A DNA stretch of 64,000 nucleotides from positions 379,007 through 443,006 of the forward strand of contig CACRXP010000112.1 of NCBI GenBank assembly GCA_902702965.1, written 5' to 3'. This document shows, one piece after another, positions 44,901 to 54,937 of this stretch (position 1 is the stretch's first letter; each line of letters starts with the position of its first letter). A program made the translations under genes and the position numbers. Source of the DNA: Spirometra erinaceieuropaei (taxonomy: Eukaryota; Platyhelminthes; Cestoda; Diphyllobothriidea; Diphyllobothriidae). Under the pieces are notes generated by a model. It was not told where the DNA came from, searched no databases, and saw nothing but the letters and a program-made list of their open reading frames with translations.

Positions 44901-47900
44901 AATTTAGTATAAGAACCCCTTACTTTCACCAGTTCTAATCGATTTTTAAGACAGATGACTTAACTATCGGTCGAGCGATCTCAAGTTTACCGCGCATGTT
45001 TTCCTCCTTATATTGTTTGTTAAGCGTTTAAGAAACCCTGCAGGGAACGTAAATCGCATATTTAACATTTACGGCACACTAGAGTTACGAAAATTCCCAC
45101 TGTAAAATTCAAAAGGCAATTTGGCGAGCATACGTCTGCTTTCGATAAATTCTCTTCGAGCCTGTACATTTATATGGCTATTAAAGGAATGAATTAAAAG
45201 ATACGGACAGGTAGATAATAAAGCTGTAGCTCGGGTTTGGGGAGGGGAGGGGGAGAGTGAAACACCACAATTCCAGTCAGTGTCAGGGAAAAAGTGGGTC
45301 CCGGCGAAGGTAATTACATGCGGGTGGCTGGTTTGGTTGCTTTGACCCATGGTAACTGTGGGAACAGTGTGAATTTCTTCTGTGCGCATAGGACCGGTCC
45401 GCGTAGCCTGATTGCATCCGCCTCTGCCATAGCCAACAAGCACTGCCCAAGTAGTTTTGGATAGCTTGATGGGACCTTGTAAATCACTGAAGACTGGCGT
45501 CTACGCAGTGGTCTGTGTCTACCGGCACATTGTCTCTATCAAGCTGGGAGTGATTTGCAGTGATAATGTGGCGTTCTATATTAACATTGACCAACTCAAA
45601 TGATGTGTTCTTGTTAGCATGTTGTCAAGGTCGCTCTCGGCCACCACCGACTGTCTCGACACTGTCTTCCTATCGGAACAAGGAGGATGATGGAGGAGGG
45701 AGTGCAACAGATGCATCGAAAGTCCGTCTCGCTAAATGCGCAAGTCGCCGATGCTACGCCCACCTTGTGGGGCACACGGGGAACATCGCCGGATGTGACG
45801 GTTGATCTGTTATATTACGAAGGGACGCGGTTGATTCCGACCAGAGTTACGAGAATTTCCGATGAAGGATTCCGGAGAGCAGTTAACGAGCATACGTGTG
45901 CTTTCCACAAATTCTCGTCGGATTGCAATCAAAACACAAGAGGACAAGAGAAACCGCTCCCAATTTGTTTTTTCATAAAAGTTGGGTATGTAAATGGCGA
46001 GGGGTGAAGAAGGTACTAAGAGACGGTGAGGGTCAAGTAAAGTCGTTTCAGGGGATGGGGGGGGGGTGGAGAGTGAAGAAAAGTGCGTGCAGCTAACTGA
46101 TCTCTGGCCATGGTTGACGTGGAGCTTCCATAAGGTTCTTCTGCGCGCACAGGACTGGCATACATAACCTGAAGAGAGTTGCTTCTGTCGTTGCTAGCAG
46201 ACACCGACCCAGTGGCTCATGGTAGTTCGATGGGACCTTGGGAATCACACTACTCCTGAAACGGACCACGCGGCAGATGCCCTGGACCAACGCGGAAGCT
46301 AGACCGGGGTTCGACTGGCGTTACTGTGAATGCGCACTCACAACAACTGTCGACATTTGGGGGTGTGGCAGCACGCTCAGGTACAGGCCCACGTTGCACC
46401 GATCTAAGCTGCCGTCTTTTCTTCTTGTGTAAAATCTTCGTCAGTGTGCGTTGTGAGCGCAGGGGTTTGGTGGTACGCCTAGGTGCGGGTTTTCGCCGTG
46501 TAAGCCACCTGCGCCTTCTCTCGCCTCCGGTCTTCTTGACTCTGTCATGACACCGGGCCGATGTGGGGGAGAAGAGAGTCCGGTAGACGCTGTGCAAGTC
46601 TGCTATCACTATAGGCTAATTTGCGCGCAATCCACTGTTCCTTCTCTCACACACGGTGAACATCGTCGGAAACGACGGTCGAACTGTTGTCTATCACACG
46701 GAAGGTTCCGCTATGTGCTGTACTGACGTGAGGGCGATGTCAGCCGTCATTTCGTCTTGGTTGGGCCTGACCCTGACTGACAAGAACGTCGAGATGGCCA
46801 ACTGAAGTCATGGATGGAAGTGGTGAAAGCTGGCCCCAAGGGCAGATGTTGGCCTGCCGTCTCTGGGGCTGATATATCAACGGGCTAAGGAGTTTGCTGC
46901 TGACCGACTAAAATGAAGAACAACACTGCGAGATGTCGTGAATCTACAACATAGAGTCAGTTGCTTAGCCAGGATAAAAGTCTTTTGAAGTATGTAAGCA
47001 AGCTAGGCCTTCGATGGGACCGCCAATCTATCAAAGTGACTACCACTCTCTGGTCACCCAATGCATCCTGGGTGACAATTCGTTAGTCATCACTGTAGTT
47101 GGCTCTCTTCACCAGACTAAGCGTACAGATTGGACGATGGGTGGGGGACTTTGATAAGGGGCGTTTAGGCGTCCTAAACTTATTTAACCAAACCTTCACC
47201 CCCAAAAGTTTTTTTTTCCAATATAGGGAAGATTGGCGTGTTGTTATTGTTAACGCTGTTAGAGTTGCCAGCGTAGCGGGTAGTCCGGCTGGATGTCTTG
47301 CAACCGAGACAAGTCTAGGAGTAGAGTCGGGGCATGTGAAGACTTGATGAAAATGACGAGTGGAAGCAGGGCGTGTGGATTGTGGTTTCTCAAGCGCCTT
47401 AGTCGAACACTGTCCATAGAGTGCCACGTTTGAGCCGCATGTGCCGCGGAGGTGGGTGAGTCCTCGTGATCTGTTCGTTGTGGGAACAGGAGCTCTGTTG
47501 CCTGTGGCCGCGTAGGTTCGGCGGTTAGAAGTAATTCTGGCGCCCCTACTACGCTCTCCCGAGCTCTCCCTCATCTTCTTCGTCGGCTTTAAATGTCAAA
47601 CTGTCCCTTGTTTAGGCGGCGTACGACAAGCAGATAAAGGAGCGAGAGGCCCGCAGAAAGGAGGAACGGGAGCGCCTGATGCGGGAGGAGTTGGAGGAGG
47701 CGAAGCGTATAGCTCGGGAACGTCAGCGAATGGAGCAAGAAATGAGAGCGGAGGAGCTGCGTCGTAGAGAAAATCCGGTAAGCCAGTTTGCATGCCCTTT
47801 GCTGTCCTTTTTTCATTTTGTGCTCATATAGGCGGGTCTGCGATTTCCGTCCTGTTTTCCCAACGTAGTTGCAGTCTCCACCGTTACAACGTATTTGATA

Positions 47901-50900
47901 GACAACTGCTGAGGTTTCAGTGAGTGGCAGTATGTCTTTGGGTTGCATCAAACGGCGACGAATTGTTGCCTGGGGTTGATTGGCAATGCCTACCCTGGCG
48001 GGTTGTAACAGTCGTGAAACCGCCTCGGAGACTCCTTTAATGTAAGGAATAGCCCTCCAGACTTCGGGTTGTTCTTCTTGTGGCCGTCGTCTGTTCACTC
48101 GGCGCTCGCTTTGCTTGATGAGGTAGCTTGGGTATCCATTGGTTCGAAAGATGTCATGAAGGTATTGTCCTTCAACTCTTTTGTCCGCTGGTGTGCTGCA
48201 ATGTGTTTCAGCTATTTGGAATAGAGTACGGACACAGCTGCGTTTGTGAGAGAGGGCGTGATTGCTATTGAAGTGTAGTATTTGTCCTGTGTTGGTGACT
48301 TGTCTCAAAACGGTAGTTTGTAATTGCCCAGTTGTACAACGACGCACAAGGACATCGAGGAAGGCAAGTTGGTTGTTTGTTTCGGCTTCCATCGTGAATT
48401 GGATATTCGGGTCAACCGAGTTCAGTAATTCTTTAAGGTGCACCACGTCAGATGATTTGACAATGGCGAAGGTGTCATTGACGTAACGAACCCCGAACTT
48501 TGGTTGATACATGGTGAACACCAAGTATTCTATCCATTGAAGAACCACTTCAGCAATCAGCCCTGATATGGGGGAGTCCATAGGGAACTGATTAGCAGAA
48601 GCCACTGTTGTTGGCGATCCTTCTGCCAGGAACTTAAGACGAGCAAACATCCATTTTGCCAAATCGTATGCAGGAGTACCACCTGGGGAGACGATGGGCC
48701 TAAGAGGTATGTTCGCTTTGTGTACCTTCGGCAGACCATAGAACCCCGCGGTGGCAGAGTCAGAGTTTCATAAGAAACCAATCTTTGGCTGTGATTGCCC
48801 CATTTGCTCTGAGTTTTGCCAGGCTTGTGCTTATTTGAGTAAGCAGATTTTTCATCTCACTGGCTGGACGTTTATAGGACTGTGGATCATCGAGTAGGCT
48901 CAAAGCTGTGACGCATGTCAAATTATTGGGTTCATCGATTGGCCATTGCTATGTCAGTATTCGCCTGCCTTCCCTTCACACAGATTGCTACTCAGGAACA
49001 AAAACGGGAGAAGGATGAGGCGTTTCAACGGCCACCTTCGCAAGGCAAAGTACAATCTCCTGGTGTCGGCGCTGCAACCCCTGAAAAGCAGATGTCAGTG
49101 GCGGACTCGCCCATACCAAAAGCTGACAGGCGGGCACCGGTAGAAGAAAGACAGGCAACGGTGGAAGAATGGCCGATCCTAACGATGGACAGACCCCTAC
49201 CTACCACGAATAAAAATATTGCAAATTCTGATAGACCGATACCCACGGTGGACAGGCGGATAGTGGGGGTGCCACAAACGGTGAGGGCTTTTGATTTAGT
49301 GCTTATTTAGTGCTTCAGTTAAATTCTGAAAAGTTTAAATGCCAGTTTTTACGTGAAGCCTCAGCCTGACTACTCGGAGTGGTTTTGACTACATGCTAAC
49401 CAGACTAGTCCGTGAGATCGCTGTGGCGGACTTGCTGAGTAAACCATAATCCGGCAAATCTATCTGGAAGACCTAGCCAGAACTCACACTATTTCGCCAA
49501 CGCTAACCGGGTTAACCTGCATTGCGGGTGCAAGAAGAATTATCGCATTCCAGTATGCACTGCGTAGCTCTTCCGTCTGAGGAGACTAGCTTGCAGCCTT
49601 ACCATCCGGGACCCATTGACAGAGATCTAGACACGTCGACCGCAGTGGACACCGTAGGAAGATTGTGGAAGCCTGCAAATGATGGAGGTTTAGGAGTTTG
49701 ACCCAACTTTAATGCACGAGTCTCTGACTTGTCATTTAGATGAGCATCCCGGAAACAAGGCAGTTCAAGCTTGCTGTGTCGTGGTGCCTTTATCGGACTC
49801 TACGGAATCTTGTATGGTAAATGCTTTGTCAGACCTCAAACCGCATGCTGGTCAGGAGAAGCTTATATTTCAGACGCAAGCCCTATATTTCACGGTTGAT
49901 GTCCACTGCAGGTCGCTCAGTCACTAACTAACCGTGAGCGCGCCGGGTAGGCAGCAGCTAGGTTAAGTTGTAGGCACAATCTTTCCATGTTTTCTATCTC
50001 CTTGCCCTGAGAATCATTTCATTTCCTTCATGACGAACTGGTAAGAGCTACTGACTTTCTCGTGTTTTAGGTGTACTTTGCTTTTCTTGTTTGTCCATAT
50101 CTTTATGATATTCATACGGCTAACTGACTTTTGCGGAGCCCACTCTGTCGGCGTTTGATGCGCCTGCAAAGCTTTCGTCAGACCGTGCCCAGAACAAATT
50201 TGTTGGCATACAGGTTACTGTCAAGGTCGTCTTGATCTAAGGCTGCATACTCTGATTTTTACACCACGATACCTGGTGTTTTTGGCCACAGGTACACTGC
50301 ACCCGATTGAATTTCGGTAGCGCAGCTCCTCAGTCGATGTAGGACCTTCGTTTTAGTGAGGTAGCATCTCATGTGACCCGTTAGCGCATTTATTTTATCG
50401 GCAGTGGAGTTAGTCGGTGACGTCCGCTCTCAGGACCCCTGTAGGAGTGAATGCCGCCAACGCGGGCATCAGTTAATTAATTGGTGCGGTCTGCCGAGAT
50501 CCGGATAGGGTGCTTAACGGCGTATATTTTGCAATTAGACTCCAACCGGACCCCATTGTTGGGAACCACTTGAGGGTCAGAGGACAAGGACCTTGTCGTG
50601 ACCAAGCCGTGTGAGTGTGTATGTCTGTCTATACTCAGAGCGCTACTATCGTCGGGCCAAATACTCATATTGGAAGGGGAAGACAGGAGGCACTAGAATG
50701 AGGGGTTTATTGTGCACAGAATTCGGAGTTGTCCTCTCAGGCGGCAGTGGTCACTGGCGAAGTCAGGACTGCGTTGACTGCGTCCAGTCATGCCTGAGAT
50801 TCTCTGAGATAGTGGTGGCAGCCACTTGCAGGCTTGTGGGCCAAGCTCAAGTGGTGTCCAGTCAGTGTGTGTTGCACTTTCCGAGGGGTGGTGTCCCAGT

Positions 50901-53900
50901 GGCTTGTTTTGCTGGTTGCAGGGGGTGGCGCGTTCAAGTGACGCATGGGTAGCCGCGACGCTGTGTGGGCGCAATGGTGTCCGAGCTGAAGTCGGCTGAG
51001 TGGCTTCAGGTCAGCTCGTCTTGGACGACCCGCTGCAAGGGGTGAATGACCTTGAGACAGCGAGGTCTTGAACAGTGACACCCGGCCGGTCATGATGGCT
51101 GCCCGCTACAACCTCGCTGACTCTGCAGACGGATATATCTGCATTGGTGATGGTCTATGCAAACTATACAAGCACAAGTAATGTGAAGTTTATGCAAAAT
51201 TTACATATTTGCCCTTAAACATGTTGCTGTTACTAGACTAGGTTTGCCGTAGATGAACTGTATGATCGATACGAAGCTTTGACTGGTGTGACACGCTTTT
51301 ACAACATCATTGAGGCATTACTTTCCTCCTGCAGGTGGATTGGGAGGTATCAGTCGCTTGCATTATTTCAGGTGCCTGCAGTATGTGAACCCATTTGTAA
51401 GCAGACGAGAAGTAGGTCTCTGTCGAAGGTGGACAGTTCACACTTGATGATCAACCTAGGAGAAAATGCCCAAATCGTCAATGCGTCCTTTCGTTTGGTC
51501 CTCTACTTTTCAACGGATGTAGAGTTCAACAGAGGACTCTCCTAGCACGCTTATCTCCTGCTTGACTTGCATTTATGAAATTCCTCCGCGATCTTTAAAA
51601 GACGTTACTTCATACATTTTCAGGAGAGACCTCCCTCAAGGCCACTGGATGCGTGTCCTTCCGTTTACACCCCAGCGACCAATGGTACTGCAACCAGCTC
51701 TACGAATAAAAAAAGACACGACAATAGTACAACTAAGAGGTCCGTAGGAGCTCATCAAGGTTAGTTAATGTCATTCTCTTACGGAGACCGTTGCCCAGCG
51801 TACACAGTAACTTCCTCTACAGCCGTTAAGATTACCCAACTTGATAAAGAACCTGCGGCTAGTCAGCACAAAGGTCAAGTAGCCTTTTGTTAGCCCCTCC
51901 ACCCCAAACACAGTGATAATCCAGAGACCACAGTCAGAGCATACGAACGGGTATCCCCACCAGAAATTTCTGCAGGAGTTCAATTGAGTTGCTGTATGTC
52001 ATAATTGAGGACACCCCTGATGGTGTTTTACATCGATCTTCAATACGAAGTGCCATTATAACATTTGCAAAAAACCGGCTTATTATACTGCTCTACTCGG
52101 TAGTCGCAAGAGGGACATTCTGATGTTGTTCAACTAACAAATTCCATCAAGGCCTACGAAAGGAATTGTGCACCGCCTGTAAATTCAAGAGTATGTTTGT
52201 GGGCTTCTCCCTCTTGGCGTCGCTGACCACATCGGAAGGATGTACTTTGGAGTATCTGAGCTGGGCAGCACCTCACCAGTACTGACAACTGGTTGATTGG
52301 AGTCTAGAGTACGTAAAGATTGAGGCACAGGAGGTGTTGGTCTGACAGTTAGATGGGACTTTGCAGGTTAAAAAAGTGGTCGCTTAGGACTGAAGCGACA
52401 CACAGATAAACTTTGGCGCGTAGTTTTTCAAGAACATTCCAGGTCTGAAACGGATACGACCGCACCAGAGCTACTGAGCTATCTCAGTGCCTTTTTTGTA
52501 AAACATGACCGATTAGCCAACAGTCACTCTTCGTTGTTACCATCACTCAAAGTTCTCGATCAGAATGAGCCTTGTTGCTAGTGCTAGACTCAGTTCTGGC
52601 AGAAAGCAGTGTTGAAGAAGGAGGCACGATCGCTGGGACAAGAGCTTTATTAGCTTGACGTTTCAGATCCCTGTTCGAATCCATCATTAGAGACAACAGC
52701 AGATACAGGTGATTCACGCACAAGGGGCTGTAGTACTTATAGGACGCAGTCGCCATGCTACCGCATACCTATGAACATTCACGCCCCCCCCTTCATCCGG
52801 GATCGTTGCACTTGGTGTGCTAATTGTCCCAGCGATCGTGTCTCCATCAAGATTACTTCCTGCGACTCGTCTCTTCGCTTCTATTAGAAAACAGTGTGTC
52901 CGCAGGGCCTTATATACCGGGACGGCAAAACCCTAACCAAGTGAACATCCCACCAAAGCTAACGGACTGACTTAGAGGCAAACCCACTCCATTATACCAT
53001 CTTCGAACGCTGCTCCGCATGGCAGCCAATAGTGTGTGCCGTACTCAAGCCCTGCTCCTGCTGTCGTGGGTCCGAACCCCACCGAGTTTTTCGCGACTGC
53101 TCAAGTGAATTATTCAACCTGCCAAAACACCTGTTAATAGCAGTTCACGCACCACCTCTACTAGGATTGGAGGAAAGACACGGAACTGGGACCGTAATGC
53201 AAGTGACCTTTCGCTAGATTCCAGGCGGGGTACCTATTCCCGTGCCCTGGTCCTAGAACTAGCACTAACCCTAACTCAGTCTGTAATCCTAACCCTAGTC
53301 CTAAATTCCGTCATATCCCCAACCCTAATCTCCATGGATTTAGTGTAAGGCCACCTACATTGCGGGGATCCATACTCCCATGTCCTACCCTGGTTAGTAG
53401 GAACATGATTGAATGGTAGGGGGCGCTCACCGATCGTTCTTATGGAACTCACTCGTGCCGTTGTGCCTTATGGACTCTCTCTCTCTCGAGTCCAACCAGC
53501 AGCCACACAGCCGTGCATGATTTAGAAGTCAACGCCTCTACTCACCGGGCCACGAGCACGTTGTGCTGTCGGTTTTCGATCGGGAATATACAATGTTAGG
53601 GGGCGCTCACCGATCCGATCGAAAACCGACAGGGCAACGGGCTCGTGGCCCGGTGAGTAGAGGCTTTGACATCTAAACCAACGGGTCGCGAGTTCGAGGC
53701 TCGGGTTTTCCACACTTCAGGCTTGGGTATGGCTGGCTGACGACGGCTAATAAGCCAGAAATGGCCATTCCAGTCTCCCTTGTCTTTATCGGTAATATAA
53801 TTCTGCCTTTATATCATGCGCCGCTGCGCGGCTGCTGGTTGGGCTCGAGAGAGTGCCCTTAAGGCACAACGGAACGAGTGAGTTCCGTATGAACGATCGG

Positions 53901-54937
53901 TGAGCTCCCCCTACCTTTGTGTATTCCCGATAGAAAACAGACAGGGCAACGGGCTCGTGGCTCAGTGGTTAGAGGCGTGGACCTCTAACAAACAGGTCGC
54001 GAGTTCGAGCCTCCGGGTGTGCACACTTCGGGGTTGGGTATAACTGGCTGACGACGGCTAATAATCCAAAAATGGCCATTCCAGTCTCCCTTGTCTTTGT
54101 CGGTAACATCAGGAACATGATGCGTTTACGCGGTGCACTGCCTTGTAGAGTTGACCCATGTGCAACTACCACCTGTTATTGTACGACTCATATGGCAGCA
54201 GTGCACCACCGTGATTTCTCAACCCTGCGTGCAGGGCCATGAACCGTTTGATTCTCAGGAGACTACATGTTCACCCGCTAAATTTGCCTGCATTCTGTGC
54301 CATTGGCTTTGCAACCGTAGATTTCAAGCATACGTCAAAAATTATACTTGATCCGATTATCGTGTGGCCTCATAAAGACCTCCTTATGCCTTTTTAAAGC
54401 TCCACTGCCTATCGCTCTATTAGACTTTTGTCATTCTTCGGTCAATTCGTCTTCTTAGGCAAACCAAATTTGATCTTTGTAGCTGTTCCCAGAGCGAATG
54501 GCAATGCGACCTACAATGCCCGCCAAAGGTGCTCCACAAATTATCGGAGACCCTCCAACCAGCACGTTTCGGGGGTCGTTACTCCGACTGATTTTGGTGC
54601 GGCCGCCAGAGCGGAGTACCGTCATCAGGAGGCAACAAGACGGTCCTCGGATCGTGCGACTCCTCTCGGTGTTATTCGGACCCAAGCTAACCTCTGTCCG
54701 CCTGCGGCCGACTTCCTCTCCGCCATCACGAATCCCGATTACGCCTATGACGGGGTGTGTTCGGGCCTCGAAAAATGTCAAGTCGGCAAGGTAGAATCCA
54801 GATTTATGCGCATTTCTTTTTTCGGTACTGCAAGGCGCTATTATCTTTTAAGGCATTTCACACAAATCTTGCATATGAAGTTATTTTTCCTGCATGCCCC
54901 GCTTCGCTTCTCCATCTATTGGTTTTTCCAGTTGTGA
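38745..54937 (+). CDS. CCDC66: CCDC66-like coiled-coil protein, whole gene (3' end uncertain)
   Basis: Seven exons (38745-38915, 39445-39646, 39740-39925, 40888-41132, 44197-44658, 47616-47777, 48984-49280) join in phase into 575 residues. Weaker exons at 51372-51428, 51624-51759 and 54483-54754 extend this to about 730. The protein is Ser/Pro-rich with several Arg/Glu/Gln-rich coiled-coil segments. Matching in order to vertebrate CCDC66, from memory: a short 'LSHEQL' helix, a W-x-x-E-L-D-x-Q block before a charged helix, and L-x-D-x-E-E-R...RRQQQLELQ followed by a long K/R/E helix. CCDC66 acts at centrosomes, cilia and microtubules. CSPP1-type proteins share such helices and remain an alternative. 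A stop is available at 54935-54937. Confidence 0.7.
39445..39646 (+). CDS. CCDC66: CCDC66-like exon 2
   Basis: The acceptor, a long T-tract then GCAG, precedes Val-Ser-Gln-Leu in phase 0. A second in-frame GCAG follows nine bases later, offering a three-residue-shorter form. DEAVRKLVELNRDKLSHEQL resembles the short helix (T-x-x-Q-L) in the N-terminal half of vertebrate CCDC66. It ends Tyr-Phe-Pro plus C at C|GTAAGC, a strong donor, phase 1. Confidence 0.75.
39740..39925 (+). CDS. CCDC66: CCDC66-like exon 3
   Basis: The acceptor TTATGACAG leaves AG to complete the Gln codon from exon 2. The stretch is Pro- and acid-rich and ends SLREKKKMQWMKEQ plus G at G|GTAACA, phase 1. The K-K-x-x-W pattern recurs in this protein family. 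Confidence 0.75.
40888..41132 (+). CDS. CCDC66: CCDC66-like exon 4
   Basis: The acceptor TATCGTAG leaves AA to complete a Glu codon with exon 3's G. 81 codons follow, Ser/Pro-rich, ending GGFFIGEDPKVMAAQR at AGG|GTATGT, phase 0. Joined to exon 5 this gives AAQRERQRQEWLAELDRQ, an uninterrupted start of the coiled coil. Confidence 0.78.
41133..43650 (+). other. CCDC66-like intron 4, 5' part, nothing assigned
   Basis: No recognisable element was found over about 2.5 kb apart from short frames. The last part of the intron carries the telomere-like repeat and the IRx copy, listed separately. Confidence 0.4.
43700..43850 (+). repeat. dispersed repeat with degenerate CCCTAA tract, copy 2
   Basis: AACACGGGAATATGAACCCG precedes TTGTACCCTAACCTTGACTC and CTCTAACACTAACCCTAAAT, then TTTACGGCAAGGCCACCTGT. 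The last block recurs after the CCCTAA tract at 53350-53375 as GTAAGGCCACCTAC, so the tract belongs to a larger dispersed element. Confidence 0.65.
43948..44160 (+). repeat. repeat IRx, plus copy before exon 5
   Basis: GGTCCTATGCGCACAGAAGA, GTAATTACCTTTACCGGGAC, GACTGGAATTGTGGTGTTTC and ATGCTCGCCAAATTGCCTTT recur, reverse-complemented, at 45103-45400 and more loosely at 45840-46150. It ends about 40 bases before the exon 5 acceptor. Confidence 0.85.
44197..44658 (+). CDS. CCDC66: CCDC66-like exon 5
   Basis: The acceptor CGCTCTTAG precedes ERQRQEWLAELDRQVQEKRA in phase 0, a charged helix like the CCDC66 block around W-x-x-E-L-D-x-Q. A Pro/Ser/Gln-rich middle of about 75 residues follows. The end, RGLADLEERSKQEAIKRRQQ then QLELQ, resembles the CCDC66 start of the long C-terminal helix. 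Donor CAG|GTAACT, phase 0, 154 codons. The opposite strand is also open but shows no known motif. Confidence 0.85.
45103..45400 (-). repeat. repeat IRx, minus copy after exon 5
   Basis: Reverse complement of 43948-44160 with an extra block of about 90 bases containing the AATTCATTCCTTTAATAGCC sequence. The GACTGGAATTGTGGTGTTTC and ATGTAATTACCTTCGCCGGG motifs are clear. Confidence 0.85.
45840..46150 (-). repeat. repeat IRx, second minus copy
   Basis: GCATACGTGTGCTTTCCACA, a G-run with GGAGAGTGAAG and TTCTTCTGCGCGCACAGGAC line up, diverged, with the order in 45103-45400. Confidence 0.6.
46200..47615. other. remainder of CCDC66-like intron 5, nothing assigned
   Basis: Short frames on both strands show no family motif. 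The segment near 46210-46260 (GATGGGACCTTGGGAATCAC) resembles 45465-45490, so the IRx family may extend further than the copies given. Nothing else is supported. Confidence 0.35.
47616..47777 (+). CDS. CCDC66: CCDC66-like exon 6 (no internal start, easily missed)
   Basis: The acceptor CTTGTTTAG precedes GCG-GCG-TAC in phase 0 and a CCG|GTAAGC donor ends it. The 54 residues are almost entirely Lys/Arg/Glu: AAYDKQIKEREARRKEERER, a long helix ending RAEELRRRENP. Joined to exon 5 (RRQQQLELQ-AAYDKQIKERE) it continues the same coiled coil, matching the CCDC66 order QKQLEHQKAIT...EEKRRKKQ. The plus frame has no early ATG. The minus strand is also open across the exon and runs into the neighbouring Penelope-like frame. 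Confidence 0.85.
47795..48925 (-). mobile_element. Penelope-like element fragment PLE-C, inside CCDC66-like intron 6
   Basis: Minus strand: LLDDPQSYKRP and SLAKLRANGAITAKDW (finger region), then GFYGLPKVHKANIPLRPIVS after a frameshift, then a long open frame from 48662. This carries NQFPMDSPISGLIAEVVLQW, RYVNDTFAIVKS (first catalytic Asp replaced by Asn), HFNSNHALSHKRSCVRTLF and the GIY-YIG part AVVYQIRCNGGDCNYVGKTG, QTRLYEHK. It occupies nearly the whole 1.2 kb intron; about 17 bases separate it from the exon 6 end and about 60 from exon 7. The endonuclease is cut short. Confidence 0.92.
48984..49280 (+). CDS. CCDC66: CCDC66-like exon 7
   Basis: The acceptor CCCTTCACACAG precedes IATQEQKREKDEAFQRPPSQ in phase 0. 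A second CAG twelve bases later is in the same frame, allowing a form without Ile-Ala-Thr-Gln. The exon then has a loose repeat of the type D-R-x-x-P/A (PKADRRAP, TMDRPLP, NSDRPIP, TVDRRI), which looks disordered. It ends VPQT at ACG|GTGAGG, phase 0, 99 codons. Confidence 0.78.
49281..51371. other. CCDC66-like intron 7, no assigned element
   Basis: About 2.1 kb without a recognisable repeat family, RNA gene or domain. The middle (50600-51110) is GC- and GT-rich with long frames on both strands that carry no motif. Confidence 0.4.
51372..51428 (+). CDS. possible CCDC66-like exon 8 (weak)
   Basis: The acceptor CATTATTTCAG precedes VPAVCEPICKQTRSRSLSK; the donor AAG|GTGGAC is weak. Phase 0 at both ends, so it could be skipped without a frame change. 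No homology supports it. Confidence 0.3.
51624..51759 (+). CDS. CCDC66: CCDC66-like exon 9, likely
   Basis: The acceptor ACATTTTCAG precedes ERPPSRPLDACPSVYTPATN in phase 0; the end reads KRSVGAHQ plus G at G|GTTAGT, phase 1. The Ser/Thr/Pro/Lys composition continues the disordered style of exon 7. The neighbouring frame with an ATG is open too but does not fit the splice phases. Confidence 0.5.
52555..52745 (-). repeat. Penelope-type noncoding tail, copy 3
   Basis: On the minus strand, GACTGCGTCCTATAAGTACT, GTCTCTAATGATGGATTCGA, CTTGTCCCAGCGATCGTG and CTGCTTTCTGCCAGAACTGA match 17676-17850 in order. No RT or endonuclease part accompanies it. Confidence 0.75.
52800..52900 (+). repeat. Penelope-type noncoding tail, copy 4 (partial)
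   Basis: ATTGTCCCAGCGATCGTGTC, then CTTCCTGCGACTCGTCTC, matches the core of the other tails. It is in opposite direction to copy 3, about 55 bases away. Confidence 0.55.
53215..53400 (+). repeat. dispersed repeat with degenerate CCCTAA tract, copy 3
   Basis: GGTACCTATTCCCGTGCCCT, GCACTAACCCTAACTCAGTC, GTAATCCTAACCCTAGTCCT and CCCCAACCCTAATCTCC, then GTAAGGCCACCTACATTGCG. It has the highest density of CCCTAA units among the three copies. Confidence 0.7.
53416..53597 (-). mobile_element. tRNA-derived SINE, copy D (middle deleted)
   Basis: On the plus strand: tail GGGGGCGCTCACCGATCGTT, CCAACCAGCAGCCACACAGC, then directly the head TTAGAAGTCAACGCCTCTAC and CACGAGCACGTTGTGCTGTC. The body between tail and head is missing. 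Confidence 0.82.
53615..53925 (+). mobile_element. tRNA-derived SINE, copy E (near full length)
   Basis: The head has GGGCTCGTGGCCCGGTGAGT and box B-like GGTCGCGAGTTCGAGGCTCG. The body has GGTATGGCTGGCTGACGACG and GAAATGGCCATTCCAGTCTC, then TCATGCGCCGCTGCGCGGCT. The tail has GAACGAGTGAGTTCCG and GATCGGTGAGC. About 310 bases: this is the best reference copy for head, body and tail order. Confidence 0.88.
53928..54110 (+). mobile_element. tRNA-derived SINE, copy F (tail missing)
   Basis: The best head in the window: box A-like TGGCTCAGTGGTTAGAGGC and box B-like GGTCGCGAGTTCGAGCCTCC, 24-base spacing apart as in RNA polymerase III promoters. The body ends after CTTGTCTTTGTCGGTAACAT. It follows copy E directly in the same direction. 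Confidence 0.88.
54483..54754 (+). CDS. CCDC66: CCDC66-like exon 10, likely near C terminus
   Basis: After TTTGATCTTTGTAG the first two bases complete an Ala codon with exon 9's G. The reading (AVPRANGNATYNARQR..., ending ADFLSAITNPDYAYDG) is Arg/Ser/Pro-rich with a coding-like end. The donor would be GGG|GTGTGT, phase 0. If unused, the frame runs to TGA at 54935-54937, ending in a hydrophobic stretch. No homology confirms this exon. Confidence 0.5.

Noticed and set aside
47589..47793. C-terminal part of the 357-codon minus-strand frame as genuine Penelope-like protein
   Set aside because: Similarity ends near 47795; the remainder is the antisense of CCDC66-like exon 6.
50611..51093. Overlapping frames on both strands of 50.6-51.1 kb
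   Set aside because: GC-rich sequence with few stop codons by chance; no domain and no fitting splice phases.
53945..54020. tRNA gene
   Set aside because: A and B boxes are present but the stem pairing and 3' end of a tRNA are not; the segment is the head of a SINE with the family body attached.
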